Shown here one piece after another: positions 1-10,400 of a stretch of 64,000 bases of DNA. The notes under the pieces were generated by a model, which searched no databases, had not been told where the DNA came from, and worked only from the letters and a program-made list of their open reading frames with translations. Origin of the DNA: Cladochytrium replicatum (taxonomy: Eukaryota; Chytridiomycota; Chytridiomycetes; Cladochytriales; Cladochytriaceae); the NCBI GenBank assembly GCA_025526935.1, contig JAHLKD010000043.1, forward strand, positions 328,435 through 392,434, read 5' to 3'. Position 1 is the first letter of the stretch; each line of letters begins with the position of its first letter. The position numbers and the translations under genes were made by a program.

Positions 1-418
1 TCACCGCTGCGAAGAGTGCATAATTGATGGACCAGCTGACCGTTGTAATAAACGCCGCAGTAGCAGCCGACATTTCGAATCGAGGGACCTGAGCGCTCCA
101 CAGTACCGCAAAGAATACCAAATCAACAAAGCAAAAGACTCCGACCAGCCAGTAAGCAGACACTCCCAGCGGCGTTGCGCCAACAGAAATCGATCTCGAA
201 GCGAGCTGCTGAATTTGCTGATTCTGCCATGCCAGAGAGAGCGGTTTTCCCGGGAAGACAGTGGAAGGAGCAGCGACTGGGGCCGAGAACACGAGCGAAC
301 TGAGAGAAGCGTACAGCGAGTAACCGGTGGAGAGCAGCAGTTTCCAAGCGAATTCGATTGCAAAGAACACTGCAGCGATGTAGCGCTGTGTCGGCGGGTC
401 CAACAGCAGGACGGCCAT
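1..418 (-). CDS. Putative POM152-like nuclear pore membrane protein, N-terminal part (runs off left edge)
   Basis: On the minus strand an ATG at 416-418 opens a frame that stays open for 139 codons to the window edge. It begins MAVLLLDPPTQRYIAAVF and then has hydrophobic stretches (around residues 12-35 and 88-110, then again near the edge) typical of a multi-pass membrane region. Fungal POM152, the transmembrane ring nucleoporin, starts its first membrane segment with a similar QR-plus-hydrophobic motif, which is the only basis for the name. The minus-strand bases at the edge read GGTGA, so the exon may end there at a GTGA donor. An upstream open stretch at 431-670 is in the same frame but separated by a stop, and may be 5' leader. 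Membrane protein: fairly likely; POM152: tentative. Confidence 0.4.
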   Translation of the reverse strand, partial: MAVLLLDPPTQRYIAAVFFAIEFAWKLLLSTGYSLYASLSSLVFSAPVAAPSTVFPGKPLSLAWQNQQIQQLASRSISVGATPLGVSAYWLVGVFCFVDLVFFAVLWSAQVPRFEMSAATAAFITTVSWSINYALFAAV

Positions 419-1077
419 TTCACACAAATTTCACACCACAAGTTCAAGAAAGTCGCGCGACGGTCGAGAAAGGAAAAAATTGTTGACTTGCTCACCTTCA
501 CGATCGAGGATGCAGACAAAATCAATCAACATGGGAAGGAGGCTCACTTGAATTTTCCGATCAACTGTCGTCAAGGTAATGGGCTGGTATTGAGCAATAT
601 CACCAAAGTTCCCTTTTGTTTCCAGACAGGTAAGAGAAGTCCCGAGTTCCAAGAAGTTGGTGACAATCATGAACGAAATATAGCTTTGGGAAGTTGAACT
701 ACGAGAATAGCAACAGGCTTAAATAACTCGGCAGGTATGTAGTTCAGTCTGGGAGCTGAGTTATTTGGGGAGGAGCAAATTGCGCTAACAAAATAATGTT
801 ACTAGTTGAAGTGTAATCCAAATGGCGTCGTACTGTGGGAGGAGGAGGGGAATCAACAACATATTCACTTTGATATACTGAAGTGAAGTAAGTATGGTAT
901 TGAGAAAGGGGATGGGGATCAGAAGCTAAATCATTCGTATCTTGGGACAAAGAATTGGTGGGAACCTAAAACCAGAATCTCGGTCTTCACTGACGTCTCT
1001 GGTTATACCTGATTTAAGAGTATAATTTTTGAACATATTTCTAAATACAAGCATACTATTTCAGTTCATATTGAATA
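419..1077. other. Intergenic sequence, no gene seen
   Basis: AT-rich spacer upstream of the left-edge gene. Only short frames occur, none with recognisable domains. It probably contains the promoter and leader of the minus-strand gene at the edge. Confidence 0.5.
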
Positions 1078-1150
1078 GCTCTATCAGTTCAGTTGGCTAT
1101 GGCGTAGCGCTCTAAGCTGGAGATTGCAGGTTTGAAGCACTGGATCACAA
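1078..1150 (+). repeat. Degenerate tRNA-like sequence (SINE head or tRNA pseudogene)
   Basis: The stretch beginning GCTCTATCAGTTCAGTTGG, followed by GCAGGTTTGAAGC, resembles box A and box B of a tRNA gene. It aligns by eye with the better-preserved tRNA-like sequence on the minus strand at 63440-63512 (same GCTCTAT start, TATGGCG and AGCGCT blocks). Box B is mutated (GGTTTGAAGC against GGTTCGAATCC). It is therefore more likely a retroposon head or dead tRNA copy than a functional gene. Confidence 0.4.
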
Positions 1151-1329
1151 GTAGTTGCTTCTGCATCTCGGCAATTAGACCGCTGGCAAAAGGCACTGAC
1201 ACATGCATGAGAAGCACGCTCATGCGCATGTGATCAATGAATGGGTCAGGGTGTGGACTGAAGAAACTTCCAAAAAGTGACTTTGTGGGAATTGCGTTAA
1301 GGTCGGGGTAACCAAGGGTATATGTGGGG

Positions 1330-1391
1330 TTATTTATTTCAACAATATAATTATTTATTTTGGACACACAATGCAACATAATAAATAACAT
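1330..1391 (-). repeat. Dispersed repeat, retroposon 3'-tail-like copy A
   Basis: On the minus strand this reads ATGTTGCATTGTGTGTCC followed by AAAATAAATAATTATATT. The same block, about 20 bp plus an AAT-rich tail of variable length, recurs at 1690-1770 (minus) and 63591-63640 (plus). A conserved block followed by a variable simple-repeat tail is typical of non-LTR retrotransposon or SINE 3' ends. No coding part is attached here. Confidence 0.45.
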
Positions 1392-1689
1392 TTAAACTGT
1401 CTTACAAGATGATTTTTTGTAATTTTTGTTTTAAACTTGATAATATGTATTTATTTTTCACTGGTGCAATCCATATTCAAGTGTAACTATTAACTCATTG
1501 AAAGTGAATACATATCACCTGCTCGTGCACAATCCAAAGTACAAGTGTTAGTAAAAACACGTACAATGGCAGCACATGGGGACCGTGCATGCCGGGAAGT
1601 GAGATGGGTGTGGAGCAGGCCAATGCTTATTTGACGGAATTTTATAGAATATAATTGACGGTGAGGATCGGTTTTTTTGTTTCTTTTAG

Positions 1690-1770
1690 CAATATTATTA
1701 TTATTATTTATTTTGCACATACAATGCATAACAAAAAACAACACCTAGGGGGCCTTACATTATTATCTTA
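1690..1770 (-). repeat. Dispersed repeat, retroposon 3'-tail-like copy B
   Basis: On the minus strand: TTGTTATGCATTGTATGTGC, then AAAATAAATAATAATAATAATATT. It shares the conserved block with copies A and C. The AAT tail is longest here. Upstream of the block, a GGCC(T/C)TACA-like motif also resembles copy C. Confidence 0.45.
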
Positions 1771-1785
1771 GACCGGTGATCGGAA

Positions 1786-2996
1786 TTTTTTTTTTTTTTG
1801 AATGTTATAACATGTATTGACAATGCTTAATCAGTACATGTCACCCACGTGTACTTCAACCAAGATTTGGAATCTTCAGTACTTGGGGAGCCGTGCGAGC
1901 CGTAGGAAAGAGGAGCGAAGGCAATGGCGAATCGAAGGAGATGTGGCGCGGTACTTGCACGTGACACGATATTGCGAGAGATATATTTCGTAGGAAATTC
2001 GAATCCAGTCCCCTATAGGATTCGAACCGCGGAGTTTAGCTTCGAAAAGTCGCATTCGTACGGACTAAGCCACTATGAGGTCGGAATTTTTTTTTTTTTT
2101 TTTTTGAATGTTATAACATGTATTGACAATGCTTAATCAGTACATGTCACCCACGTGTACTTCAACCAAGATTTGGAATCTTCAGTACTTGGGGAGCCGT
2201 GCGAGCCGTAGGAAAGAGGAGCGAAGGCAATGGCGAATCGAAGGAGATGTGGCGCGGTACTTGCACGTGACACGATATTGCGAGAGATATATTTCGTAGG
2301 AAATTCGAATCCAGTCCCCTATAGGATTCGAACCGCGGAGTTTAGCTTCGAAAAGTCGCATTCGTACGGACTAAGCCACTATGAGGTCGGAATTTTTTTT
2401 TTTTTTTTTGAATGTTATAACATGTATTGACAATGCTTAATCAGTACATGTCACCCACGTGTACTTCAACCAAGATTTGGAATCTTCAGTACTTGGGGAG
2501 CCGTGCGAGCCGTAGGAAAGAGGAGCGAAGGCAATGGCGAATCGAAGGAGATGTGGCGCGGTACTTGCACGTGACACGATATTGCGAGAGATATATTTCG
2601 TAGGAAATTCGAATCCAGTCCCCTATAGGATTCGAACCGCGGAGTTTAGCTTCGAAAAGTCGCATTCGTACGGACTAAGCCACTATGAGGTCGGAATTTT
2701 TTTTTTTTTTTTTGAATGTTATAACATGTATTGACAATGCTTAATCAGTACATGTCACCCACGTGTACTTCAACCAAGATTTGGAATCTTCAGTACTTGG
2801 GGAGCCGTGCGAGCCGTAGGAAAGAGGAGCGAAGGCAATGGCGAATCGAAGGAGATGTGGCGCGGTACTTGCACGTGACACGATATTGCGAGAGATATAT
2901 TTCGTAGGAAATTCGAATCCAGTCCCCTATAGGATTCGAACCGCGGAGTTTAGCTTCGAAAAGTCACATTCGTACCGACTGAGCCACTATGAGGTC
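1786..2996 (-). repeat. Tandem array of four ~300-bp tRNA-derived SINE-like units
   Basis: Four near-identical units occupy 1786-2086, 2087-2392, 2393-2696 and 2697-2996. Read on the minus strand each begins GACCTCATAGTGGC, carries a Pol III box A-like TGGCTYAGTC.. and a box B GGTTCGAATCC, continues for about 200 bp, and ends ..ATAACATTC followed by 13-18 A residues. tRNA-like head, unrelated body and poly-A tail are the anatomy of a SINE; the head-to-tail tandem arrangement is unusual. Each unit also holds a ~66-codon plus-strand open frame starting MANRRRC. It reads through the tRNA-like region and poly-T and is not a credible gene. Confidence 0.75.
2932..2986 (-). promoter_or_regulatory. 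Intact Pol III internal promoter (boxes A and B) in the rightmost SINE-like unit
   Basis: Box A TGGCTCAGTCGG (2975-2986) and box B GGTTCGAATCC (2932-2942) fit the eukaryotic tRNA promoter consensus on the minus strand. The other three units carry TGGCTTAGTCCG at box A, two changes away. Only the unit next to the tRNA gene keeps the consensus and it may be the source copy; that last point is inference. Confidence 0.5.
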
Positions 2997-3002
2997 TTCA
3001 GA

Positions 3003-3076
3003 TCCCGCGTGGCGCAATTGGCTAGCGCGTTTGGCTGTTAACCAGGAGGTTGGAAGTTCGAGCCTTCCCGCGGGAG
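3003..3076 (+). tRNA. tRNA-Asn (anticodon GTT)
   Basis: A 74-nt cloverleaf can be drawn directly. Acceptor TCCCGCG pairs with CGCGGGA, discriminator G. The D arm contains GGCGCAATTGGCTAGCGC. The anticodon loop CTGTTAA lies between TTGG and CCAG stems and gives anticodon GTT. The T arm is GGAAG-TTCGAGC-CTTCC. No intron and no encoded CCA, as expected of a eukaryotic nuclear tRNA. It lies 6 bp from the SINE-like array, which runs on the opposite strand. Confidence 0.93.
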
Positions 3077-3263
3077 ATAATATTGAAATAATTGAGTTAC
3101 GACCAGCAACTTTGTATTATGCGTACTAATGCGTGATCATTCTTTTGCTGGTTCGAAGACTTTTGTTCGTTGTGGGCAGTAAATTTTCTCTTCGACGTGT
3201 ACTTAACGTGGAGTTGGTTAAAAGCTTTGCACAGCACCCAGCACCACCAGAACTTATCACCGA

Positions 3264-5448
3264 ATGAAGCGATCCCTACGCTGTGCCATCTTGCTGACCC
3301 TCATCGCAATCGCTATTGTCGGAGTGCGTGGTGATGGCCGCCCACCACCTACTGAACAACGAAAATTTGATGGCCCATATATTGGCATCGACTTGGGCTC
3401 ACTATACTCCCGTGCGGCAGTGAAAAGGGGCGGGCGATTGGAAATCATCAAGGATGTCGAGGGCAACCTCGTTACTCCATCCTACGTTGCGTACACAGAT
3501 GAGGGGCCGGTAGTAGGGCATATTGCAAAGGATCTGGCGGACAATTTCCCTTCGAACACTTTCTTCGATATGAAGCGGTTGATTGGACGTACATTCGCTG
3601 AATTGGAGAGCGAATTGGATCGTTTACCTTACTCTGTTGTCGAGAAACACGGGAAACCCATGATCCAGGCAACACTAGCCAGCAATGATACATTGATTGC
3701 GCCTGAAGAGATTTATGCGATGCTATTGAGAGCGATGAAAGAGTCCACGGAAGCGCAACTTAAGGATAGTACAATCACCCGTGCAGGTAATTCCCGACGC
3801 TATAATTTTTGACTCGCGTTCCCTAATCTCTCTCATAGTGATTGCGGTTCCAGCATATTTTGACAATAGGGTTGGGGCTGCTATAGGAGCCGGAAAATTG
3901 GCAGGGTTTACCTCCATCCGGGCAGTTTGGGAACCCGTCGCCGCTGTTCAGGCGTACAATCTCGAAAACAACGGCAATGGGCATATACTGGTCTATAACC
4001 TCGGCGCTTCGTACTTGGAGGTTACAGTGCTCGGCGTCGAAAACACGATGCTCGATATCGAGATCACAGTCAAGGACGACCTCGGCGGAAAGGATTTTGA
4101 CGATCGCATCGTAGATCATTTCGCGAATGTCTTCAAAGAAAGGCACGGAAAGGATCTTCGTGAGGACGTAAATGCCATGAGAAAACTAAGGATGGAATCA
4201 GAACGGGCGAAAATTGCATTATCCACGGACGTTTCCACCCGAGTCAAATTCGATTCGATCGTTGATGGAATCGATTTTACAGAAACCCTTACCCGAGAAA
4301 AGTTTGAGCAACTCAATGCGGACCTGTTCAAACGGACATTGCGCTCCGTCGAGAAAGCTATTGGCAAAGCAGGAGTATACAAGAGCGAGATCCGCGATAT
4401 TGTGCTCGCTGGCGGCTCATCCCATATCCCGAAAGTCGTTCAACTACTGGAGAACTACTTTGACGGCAAAAAGGCCTTGAATAGCATCAATCCGGAACAC
4501 GTAGTTGCACTCGGTGCAGCAGAAGTTGGCTACGATGTTGACCATGACGATCCATCACAGTATGCTTGCTTCTTTCACGTCCCGCTCACGCTGGGAATCG
4601 AGACCGCTGGCGGTGTCATGACACCGATTGTCCCAGTCTGGACTGAGCTCCCAATGAAGAAGAAGATGATGTTCACCACTGCCGTCGTCAACCAGACTAC
4701 GGTGACGATCAAGGTCTTTCAGGGAGAGCGTCCACTAACCAAGGATAACAACTTTTTGGGTATGTCTATGGAATGTTTTTTATTTTGCAATTTCATCTCA
4801 CAGTACTTTTCAAAAGCGGAGGTTAAGCTAACTGGGCTCCCTCCTTCTCCACGTGGTGTCCCTCAGATTGAAGTCACATTCGCAAGCGATAGCATCGGAA
4901 GGAATCTTTGGGTGACTGCGCGGGATACAGCAACGGGAAACGCCGAGTCGATTACAATAAAGGAGCGTTTATCATGGGGCGAACGATACGAGCAGATGCT
5001 TCGTGACGCGAACCAACTTCCTGATAAGGATTGGACGCTGGGAAAGACTATCGTGAAGAATCACCAGGCCGGCGGGTACGACCAGACTTATCTGGATGCG
5101 CAAAAGTTTGCGCAAGAGGATCTGGTGATGCGAGAAAAGATCACGATGAAGAATCGATTCGAGGACTACGTATACAATGTCAATTCCTGGGTGAACGACG
5201 GGAGATTGAGCGGAGTGCAGAGGAGACCGATCTCCAGTGCACTTTCAAAAGCATTGCGATGGCTTGAGTCGACAGGTCTGCAAACAATCTCGAAGGAGGA
5301 GTTTATGCTCAAAAAGGTCGATTTGGAAGAAGTCGTCACCCTCTATGTGTTCGATGATGTTTGTGATATTCCGAGAAGTGAGCTCGAGATTTGGCAAGAG
5401 CGATCGCCTCTGGAAACGTTGCCAACAATACTAGCCAAGATACTGTGA
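3264..5448 (+). CDS. Divergent secretory-pathway Hsp70 (BiP-like)
   Basis: Three exons (3264-3786, 3839-4759, 4817-5448) join in frame to 691 aa. A signal peptide (MKRSLRCAILLTLIAIAIVG) precedes an Hsp70 ATPase domain with GIDLGSLYSRAAV (canonical GIDLGTTYS), VPAYFDNRVGAAI, WEPVAAVQAY and GGSSHIPKV. The substrate-binding domain is well kept (PLTLGIETAGGVMTPIVP, NQTTVTI, PRGVPQIEVTF), followed by a helical lid. Oddities: the phosphate-2 loop DLGGGT is replaced by YNLGAS, other nucleotide-site residues differ, and the C-terminus (TILAKIL) has no HDEL/KDEL. It is probably an ER luminal chaperone relative with altered or lost ATPase activity. The second intron was set to 57 nt because the earlier acceptor would bring a stop into frame. 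Confidence 0.88.
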
Positions 5449-5648
5449 ATCATATAATCGTATGGATGCGTTCGCTTCCGAGCTTTTCGAATGCTGTGGT
5501 ATTTCTAACACAGTTAAACTACTTTGCGACAAAAGAATGGATTGTTACTCAATATATGTTCCTATTTACGTATCCGGTACACTGGAATGAAAAAAGGAAT
5601 AATGGAACGAAAGAAAAAAGCACTTTCGTGGGCGGCCCCCTATCTAGC

Positions 5649-6896
5649 TTAAAATGCATAAATGGGCAACGGAAAGTCTTCGTCTTCAGAAGTCGCATCT
5701 TTGAGAAACAGCTTGGCGTACAGCGAGGTTGCCATTACTTTGGACATCTTCCACAAGACTCCCTTCATCAGCCCAACCTCCAGCTTTCCATTCGGGTGCA
5801 TCATTCGTGGGACATACGAAGGGATATCTTGGATCTTCTCCACAAAAGGCCGAAGCATTGCTTCGTACCCATCGAGAGCTCGCGCGGGGTGTTCGCCTTC
5901 CTCGAGTAGCGAGAGCTCACCTGCAAGTGTATACGCGCCCACCAACGCAAGCGACGTGCCTTTCCCGGTGATCGGAGTGGGTGCGCAGGCTGCATCGCCG
6001 ACGCACACGATCCTGCCATTCGACCATTTCCGCATTCTGATTTGCCGAACTTCTTGAAAATAGAACTCGTCGGTTGACTCCATGCCTTGCAGAATACGAT
6101 CCGTACACCACCCAGCGTCCGAAAACGTGGCTCTCACCAGACGCATCTGAGTCTCCCTGTCGCTCCTGGATGCTTGGCGCCATTGTGCCTTCTCGTTATC
6201 ATCCGCACAGTACTTTGTTAGAGCCGCGCGGATCGTGCCATGGTTGTCCGGACGAAGGAACAGGTTGCGGGACTTTGAAGCAAGGTAGATGTTCACCCAA
6301 TCGTTGTCTTCGGGTTGGCGTGGTATGGTCGAGTATACCATGAACAAGTCTTTGTCGATCACGGTCACAACATCTGCTGGGAAACACTCAGTGCGGGTCT
6401 TGGACCATTGACCGTCGGCCGCAACAACCAAGTCGAAATCACGAACGTCGCCGTTGCTCAAATGGATCGTGACGGGTGCGTTTTTTGCCTCCGGAGTGGA
6501 AAGAATTCTTAGGATGGTCGTTCCAAATAGGTACTCCACGCCTGGAAGATCTTTGGACGATTCGTACAGCAGCTCCGCAAGGTCACCCCGCATTATTTCA
6601 TGTTCTGAGGTTGGGCTGGCGTCCTTCCCTGGGATCACGGGAAACTGTGCAAAAGGTCGGCCGTTCGAATCAACCACATACGCTCCCTTCTCCGATGTGT
6701 GACGATCGAGCAGCGCATCCAGAAGATCCATCTTTTCTAGAACTTTTAACGCGCTACCATTGATATCGACATTATGGCCTTTGTTGAGGAAATGAGATGA
6801 TTTCTCGAGAACAGTAACGGTATCTCGACCGCTTTTGGAAAGGAACCAGGCGAGGGTTGGACCGGCGATTCCAGCACCGACGATCAAGACCCGCAT
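5649..6896 (-). CDS. FAD-dependent monooxygenase (salicylate-hydroxylase/UbiH-like fold)
   Basis: A single exon of 415 aa. An N-terminal Rossmann motif (MRVLIVGAGIAGPTLAWFL), a strand ending VLEKS, a DG motif (VVAADGQWSKTR) and the C-terminal GD motif (IVCVGDAACAPTPITGKGTS) define a group A flavoprotein hydroxylase. Such enzymes hydroxylate aromatic or other small molecules using FAD and NAD(P)H; the substrate cannot be told. The internal ATG at 6896 is preferred over an in-frame one at 7154. It places the nucleotide-binding motif at the very N-terminus as usual, and a TATA-like sequence lies about 60 bp upstream. It converges on the Hsp70 gene with 200 bp between the stops. Confidence 0.85.
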   Translation of the reverse strand: MRVLIVGAGIAGPTLAWFLSKSGRDTVTVLEKSSHFLNKGHNVDINGSALKVLEKMDLLDALLDRHTSEKGAYVVDSNGRPFAQFPVIPGKDASPTSEHEIMRGDLAELLYESSKDLPGVEYLFGTTILRILSTPEAKNAPVTIHLSNGDVRDFDLVVAADGQWSKTRTECFPADVVTVIDKDLFMVYSTIPRQPEDNDWVNIYLASKSRNLFLRPDNHGTIRAALTKYCADDNEKAQWRQASRSDRETQMRLVRATFSDAGWCTDRILQGMESTDEFYFQEVRQIRMRKWSNGRIVCVGDAACAPTPITGKGTSLALVGAYTLAGELSLLEEGEHPARALDGYEAMLRPFVEKIQDIPSYVPRMMHPNGKLEVGLMKGVLWKMSKVMATSLYAKLFLKDATSEDEDFPLPIYAF

Positions 6897-6950
6897 GTTG
6901 TCGTTGGTATGTGTACTGTTGAGCCGCCTTTGAACTGAGAGATTGCTGCT

Positions 6951-6960
6951 CTTTATAAAA
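6951..6960 (-). promoter_or_regulatory. Candidate TATA box of the FAD monooxygenase gene
   Basis: The minus strand reads TTTTATAAAG 55-64 bp upstream of the chosen start codon. It supports the shorter gene model. No experimental support is available. Confidence 0.35.
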
Positions 6961-7438
6961 CAAAATCGTAGGTAACATTTATGATAACACAAACAACCAT
7001 TCCACAATGGCGGCACGGACCCGGGGGCAGCACGTGGCAGTTGCGGGTGCCAGATTAGGGTCGGTCGATTTAGAAGGGGATTATGTGCATGTAAACCACA
7101 ATGTAAAAAGACAGTAAGAAGGTCGAAACATAAATAGCCAACAATACAGAACAATGCAACTCAGGAAGTAAAGCAGCAGGATAGCTAGGTCGAACATATA
7201 AAGAGACAATGAGATCAAAAAAACGCTGAACTCATTTGCATCTATTCATTTGCCGCTCCGGGAATCGTCTTGGTTTTTTGCAAGAAACCCAGCCAGCTTG
7301 GTGGTGGCGGTTGTTGGAGCAAACCACCAGCCGGGCCACTTTGAATCCCGATACCTGCTGCTCTGAGAGAAGAAAAGTCGAGCGCCGGTCGACCCGCCTA
7401 AAGTGGAAGGAAGGATCAAAATCCAGGCAAACGAGTTA
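6961..7438. other. Intergenic sequence, no gene seen
   Basis: Spacer between two minus-strand genes. It would hold the distal promoter of the monooxygenase and the 3' end of the coiled-coil gene. An in-frame N-terminal extension of the monooxygenase reading reaches 7154 but shows no domain. Confidence 0.45.
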
Positions 7439-10400
7439 TCATTTCAGACGCTTTACCGCTCCAGCCTTTGTCAAAAACGTATGATTTAGCTTCCTCTTCT
7501 TCGTTGCCTGTGCTCCATCTTCGTTAGCCCCGTCCGAACCGCCTTGTTCCCTTGCAACTACTCTGGAACGCGCCTCTGGTGCTTTGCCTCGTGTAGACTT
7601 AGTCGCCTTCGGCTTTGCTTTTATGACCCGCGGAGCATTCTCGGCTTCACCGTCCGATTCTGCAAGTTCTGGAACCTTTGCTTTTGCTTTTCTGACCGGA
7701 GCTTTCTTCTTGACACCAGCATCCTCAAAGCCTTCATCACCTTCGTTCTCGTCCCTCACCGGCAGATTCTTGCTACCTTCATTTTTCTTTCGCTTCTCTA
7801 TCGATCGTTCCCCGCCATTTTCAGTCTCCTGAACCACACGTCCGTTGGTGCGTCTCGATACTGCGGTGATTGGTGCGTACTCTTCGACCTGAGTTTCTTC
7901 CACAACCTGCTCCCGTTGAGTTTCGAGAATGACCGATGGATCTTCTGCCCGCGATGGTCCAGAACGACCTATCTCAGCGTCACTTTCGTCGTCAGTCCGA
8001 TCTGGATCCGCCTGTTGCTGATTTTCCTGATCCTCACGCGCAAACTTTTTCGCCAGACTTTTGGCCGGTGCCCGTGGCTTCTTTGCCTCAGCAGCCTTTC
8101 TCTTCGAAGGTATGTCCACAGGTGCCTGGTCGCCATAACATTCATTCGCCGGCGCCTCTTCAGCTCGGGGTAAACCTTTCTTTTGTGCATCCTTCTTCTT
8201 TTTCTGAATCTTCTCTTTCTCGGACGCGTCAATGTGGGTAGGCCCTTCCGCACGAACATCATCTTGGGTTGACGGAGAGTTCGGAGCTGCTCGTCGTCTT
8301 TCTTCACCGTTCTTCCGAGCTGCTCGCTTCGGCCTACGGACTGCACGCTCGTCATCGTCGTCGCTAACCTCGATCTCATCGTCGTCGCGTGCAACTCGCT
8401 CGTCCTCAGACTCCACCTCCACCGCCTTTCTCTTGTTGCTCTGAGCGGGGCGTGTTTGCGCAGCTTTCGCAGCCGCTTGATCCGACTTGCTGCCGTTCTG
8501 CTTTGTCTTTTTGCGTCGAGATTCATCTGTGCGGCCAACTGCCTCCTCTGCATCCGCACGCTTCCCTATTGCTTTGGTGTGCTCTTCGCTTGTCGCAGCG
8601 AGTTCGATTTCTTCTTCTTCCCCAGCGTCACCCTGGTTGTCATTTTCGGCGCTCTCCACCTTCTTTTTTCTTGATTGAGTTTTCTTTGGAGCCGCTGTGC
8701 TGGCCGACTGGGCTTTTTGTCCATTAGCGTCCTTCTTTCGCGGATTCGATGGCAGTTTTCTAAAAGACTGTTCCGGCTCTGACGTTGGTTCGTCCAAATG
8801 TGGCTCTTCCGGAAAAGGCAACACGTGTGCACGGCGCACGTCGTCGTTGACTGGAGATCTCGAACGTTGAATTGCGGTGACCATCGTCGGTATACTTTGG
8901 TTTGGTACTTCCGCAGCTTGCGATCTAAGGACACGGAGTTCGACTCTCAACTGCTTTATCTTCTCCTGCAATGTGTGGAAAGTAAGTAGATAAATCGCCC
9001 CCCTTTGAGCTGTGTTTACCTCCAGATCTCTACATGTAGCCGAAATCTGCTCGTTTTCGCTTTGTAGAGCGTTTTCCCTCCGCTGAGCTTTTGATTGTAA
9101 TCGATGCAAGTCGGCTTCCAGTTCTGACTTAGCTTCATCAAGCTCTCGGGCTTTCGCCTAATCCGGATCAGTTCTTAAGACGGAGAAAAATAATATTAAG
9201 ATCGACAAACATACCTCCGCCTTTCTTGTTTGCTCGCGTTCTGCCTTAAGCTTCTCCTCAAGCTCCTTCCTCAATCCAACCTCCCTCTCGATGGCTTCCC
9301 TTTGTTCCCGAGCATAACGTCGCTCCTGATCCACCTCCACATCCTTTTCCCGCTCCACAATCCTTCTTTCCGCATTCAACTCCTTTCTGATATCCTTTTC
9401 TTGACCTTTTAGATGCTCTTTCAATTTCGTGTCGAATTTCTCCGCTTCGCGCTCGAGGGCTTTCGCAAGACGTTCCTCAGCCGATTTTCGCTCCGATTGA
9501 ATGGCTGCCTCGTGACCACGCTCAAGCTCTTTGCGCTGTTGCGTCAGTTGTCTCGCAGCCTCCGAATTGAAACGCTCAGTCTCTTCTTTCAGTTTGCGCG
9601 CGGCCTGGCTCTCGAGCTTGGATTTTAAGTCCGCTATGGCTAATCGATGATGTTCCAATAGTTCCGTTTCGCGAGTTTGTGCATCCTCGCTATTTTTGGA
9701 TAATTGTCTGCGCAACCCCTCACGCTCCCTGACATATTCCTCAATTGAAATGGCAAGCTCTCGTTGCAGCCGCTCCCGCTCCGAACTCATTGTCGCTAGA
9801 GCAAATTTTCCGTTTTCCCGCTCCTCATTGAGCTCAGCTAGTGCTGCATCCCTCTCGTCTGTAAGCACGGCTAAAAAAGCTATGAGATCGCGCTTTGCTT
9901 GACGATAACCAACGCATACCCAGCTTCAGATTCATTTCGTATAAATTTCTAGCAAGCTCAGCTTGCCTTTGCTCGTGCTTGCAAACTGTTTCTCTCATTT
10001 CTGTTTCGGTCCGGTCCACCACCTATTCCATAAACGAGTCAATACGATAACACCGACAATCCATTTGAAGTGCTTACTGCAGCAAGTTCGTCTTCCAAGT
10101 CCTTCTCCCACTGACGCGCACGATCCATTTCTCGACGGTACATATTTTCGAGATATCCAAGAACGTTGTTTTGACGGTTCAGTTGTGATTGCTGTTCTTG
10201 ACGTTGCCTCTGAGGTTATCCAAATATATCCGTGAGCGAAAGTAAATGAAGCGCATCAATTTCAAACCTGCAATAGATCCCTCTCGTTCTCGACACCTTC
10301 ACACCGTGTTGCCAGTTCAAATAGACGTGGGTCGGTGTGGTTAACAACCTACGATATTGAGTCAACCTGTGATCTGGAACGCTTCCATTAAGAAAATACA

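Noticed and set aside
1924-3041. Four nearly identical ~66-codon plus-strand frames starting MANRRRC
   Set aside because: They are chance frames inside the SINE-like units, reading antisense through the tRNA-like promoter and poly-T tract.
7544-8734. Plus-strand frames rich in Phe/Ser/Leu opposite the coiled-coil gene tail
   Set aside because: Antisense shadows of Lys/Glu/Arg-rich codons.
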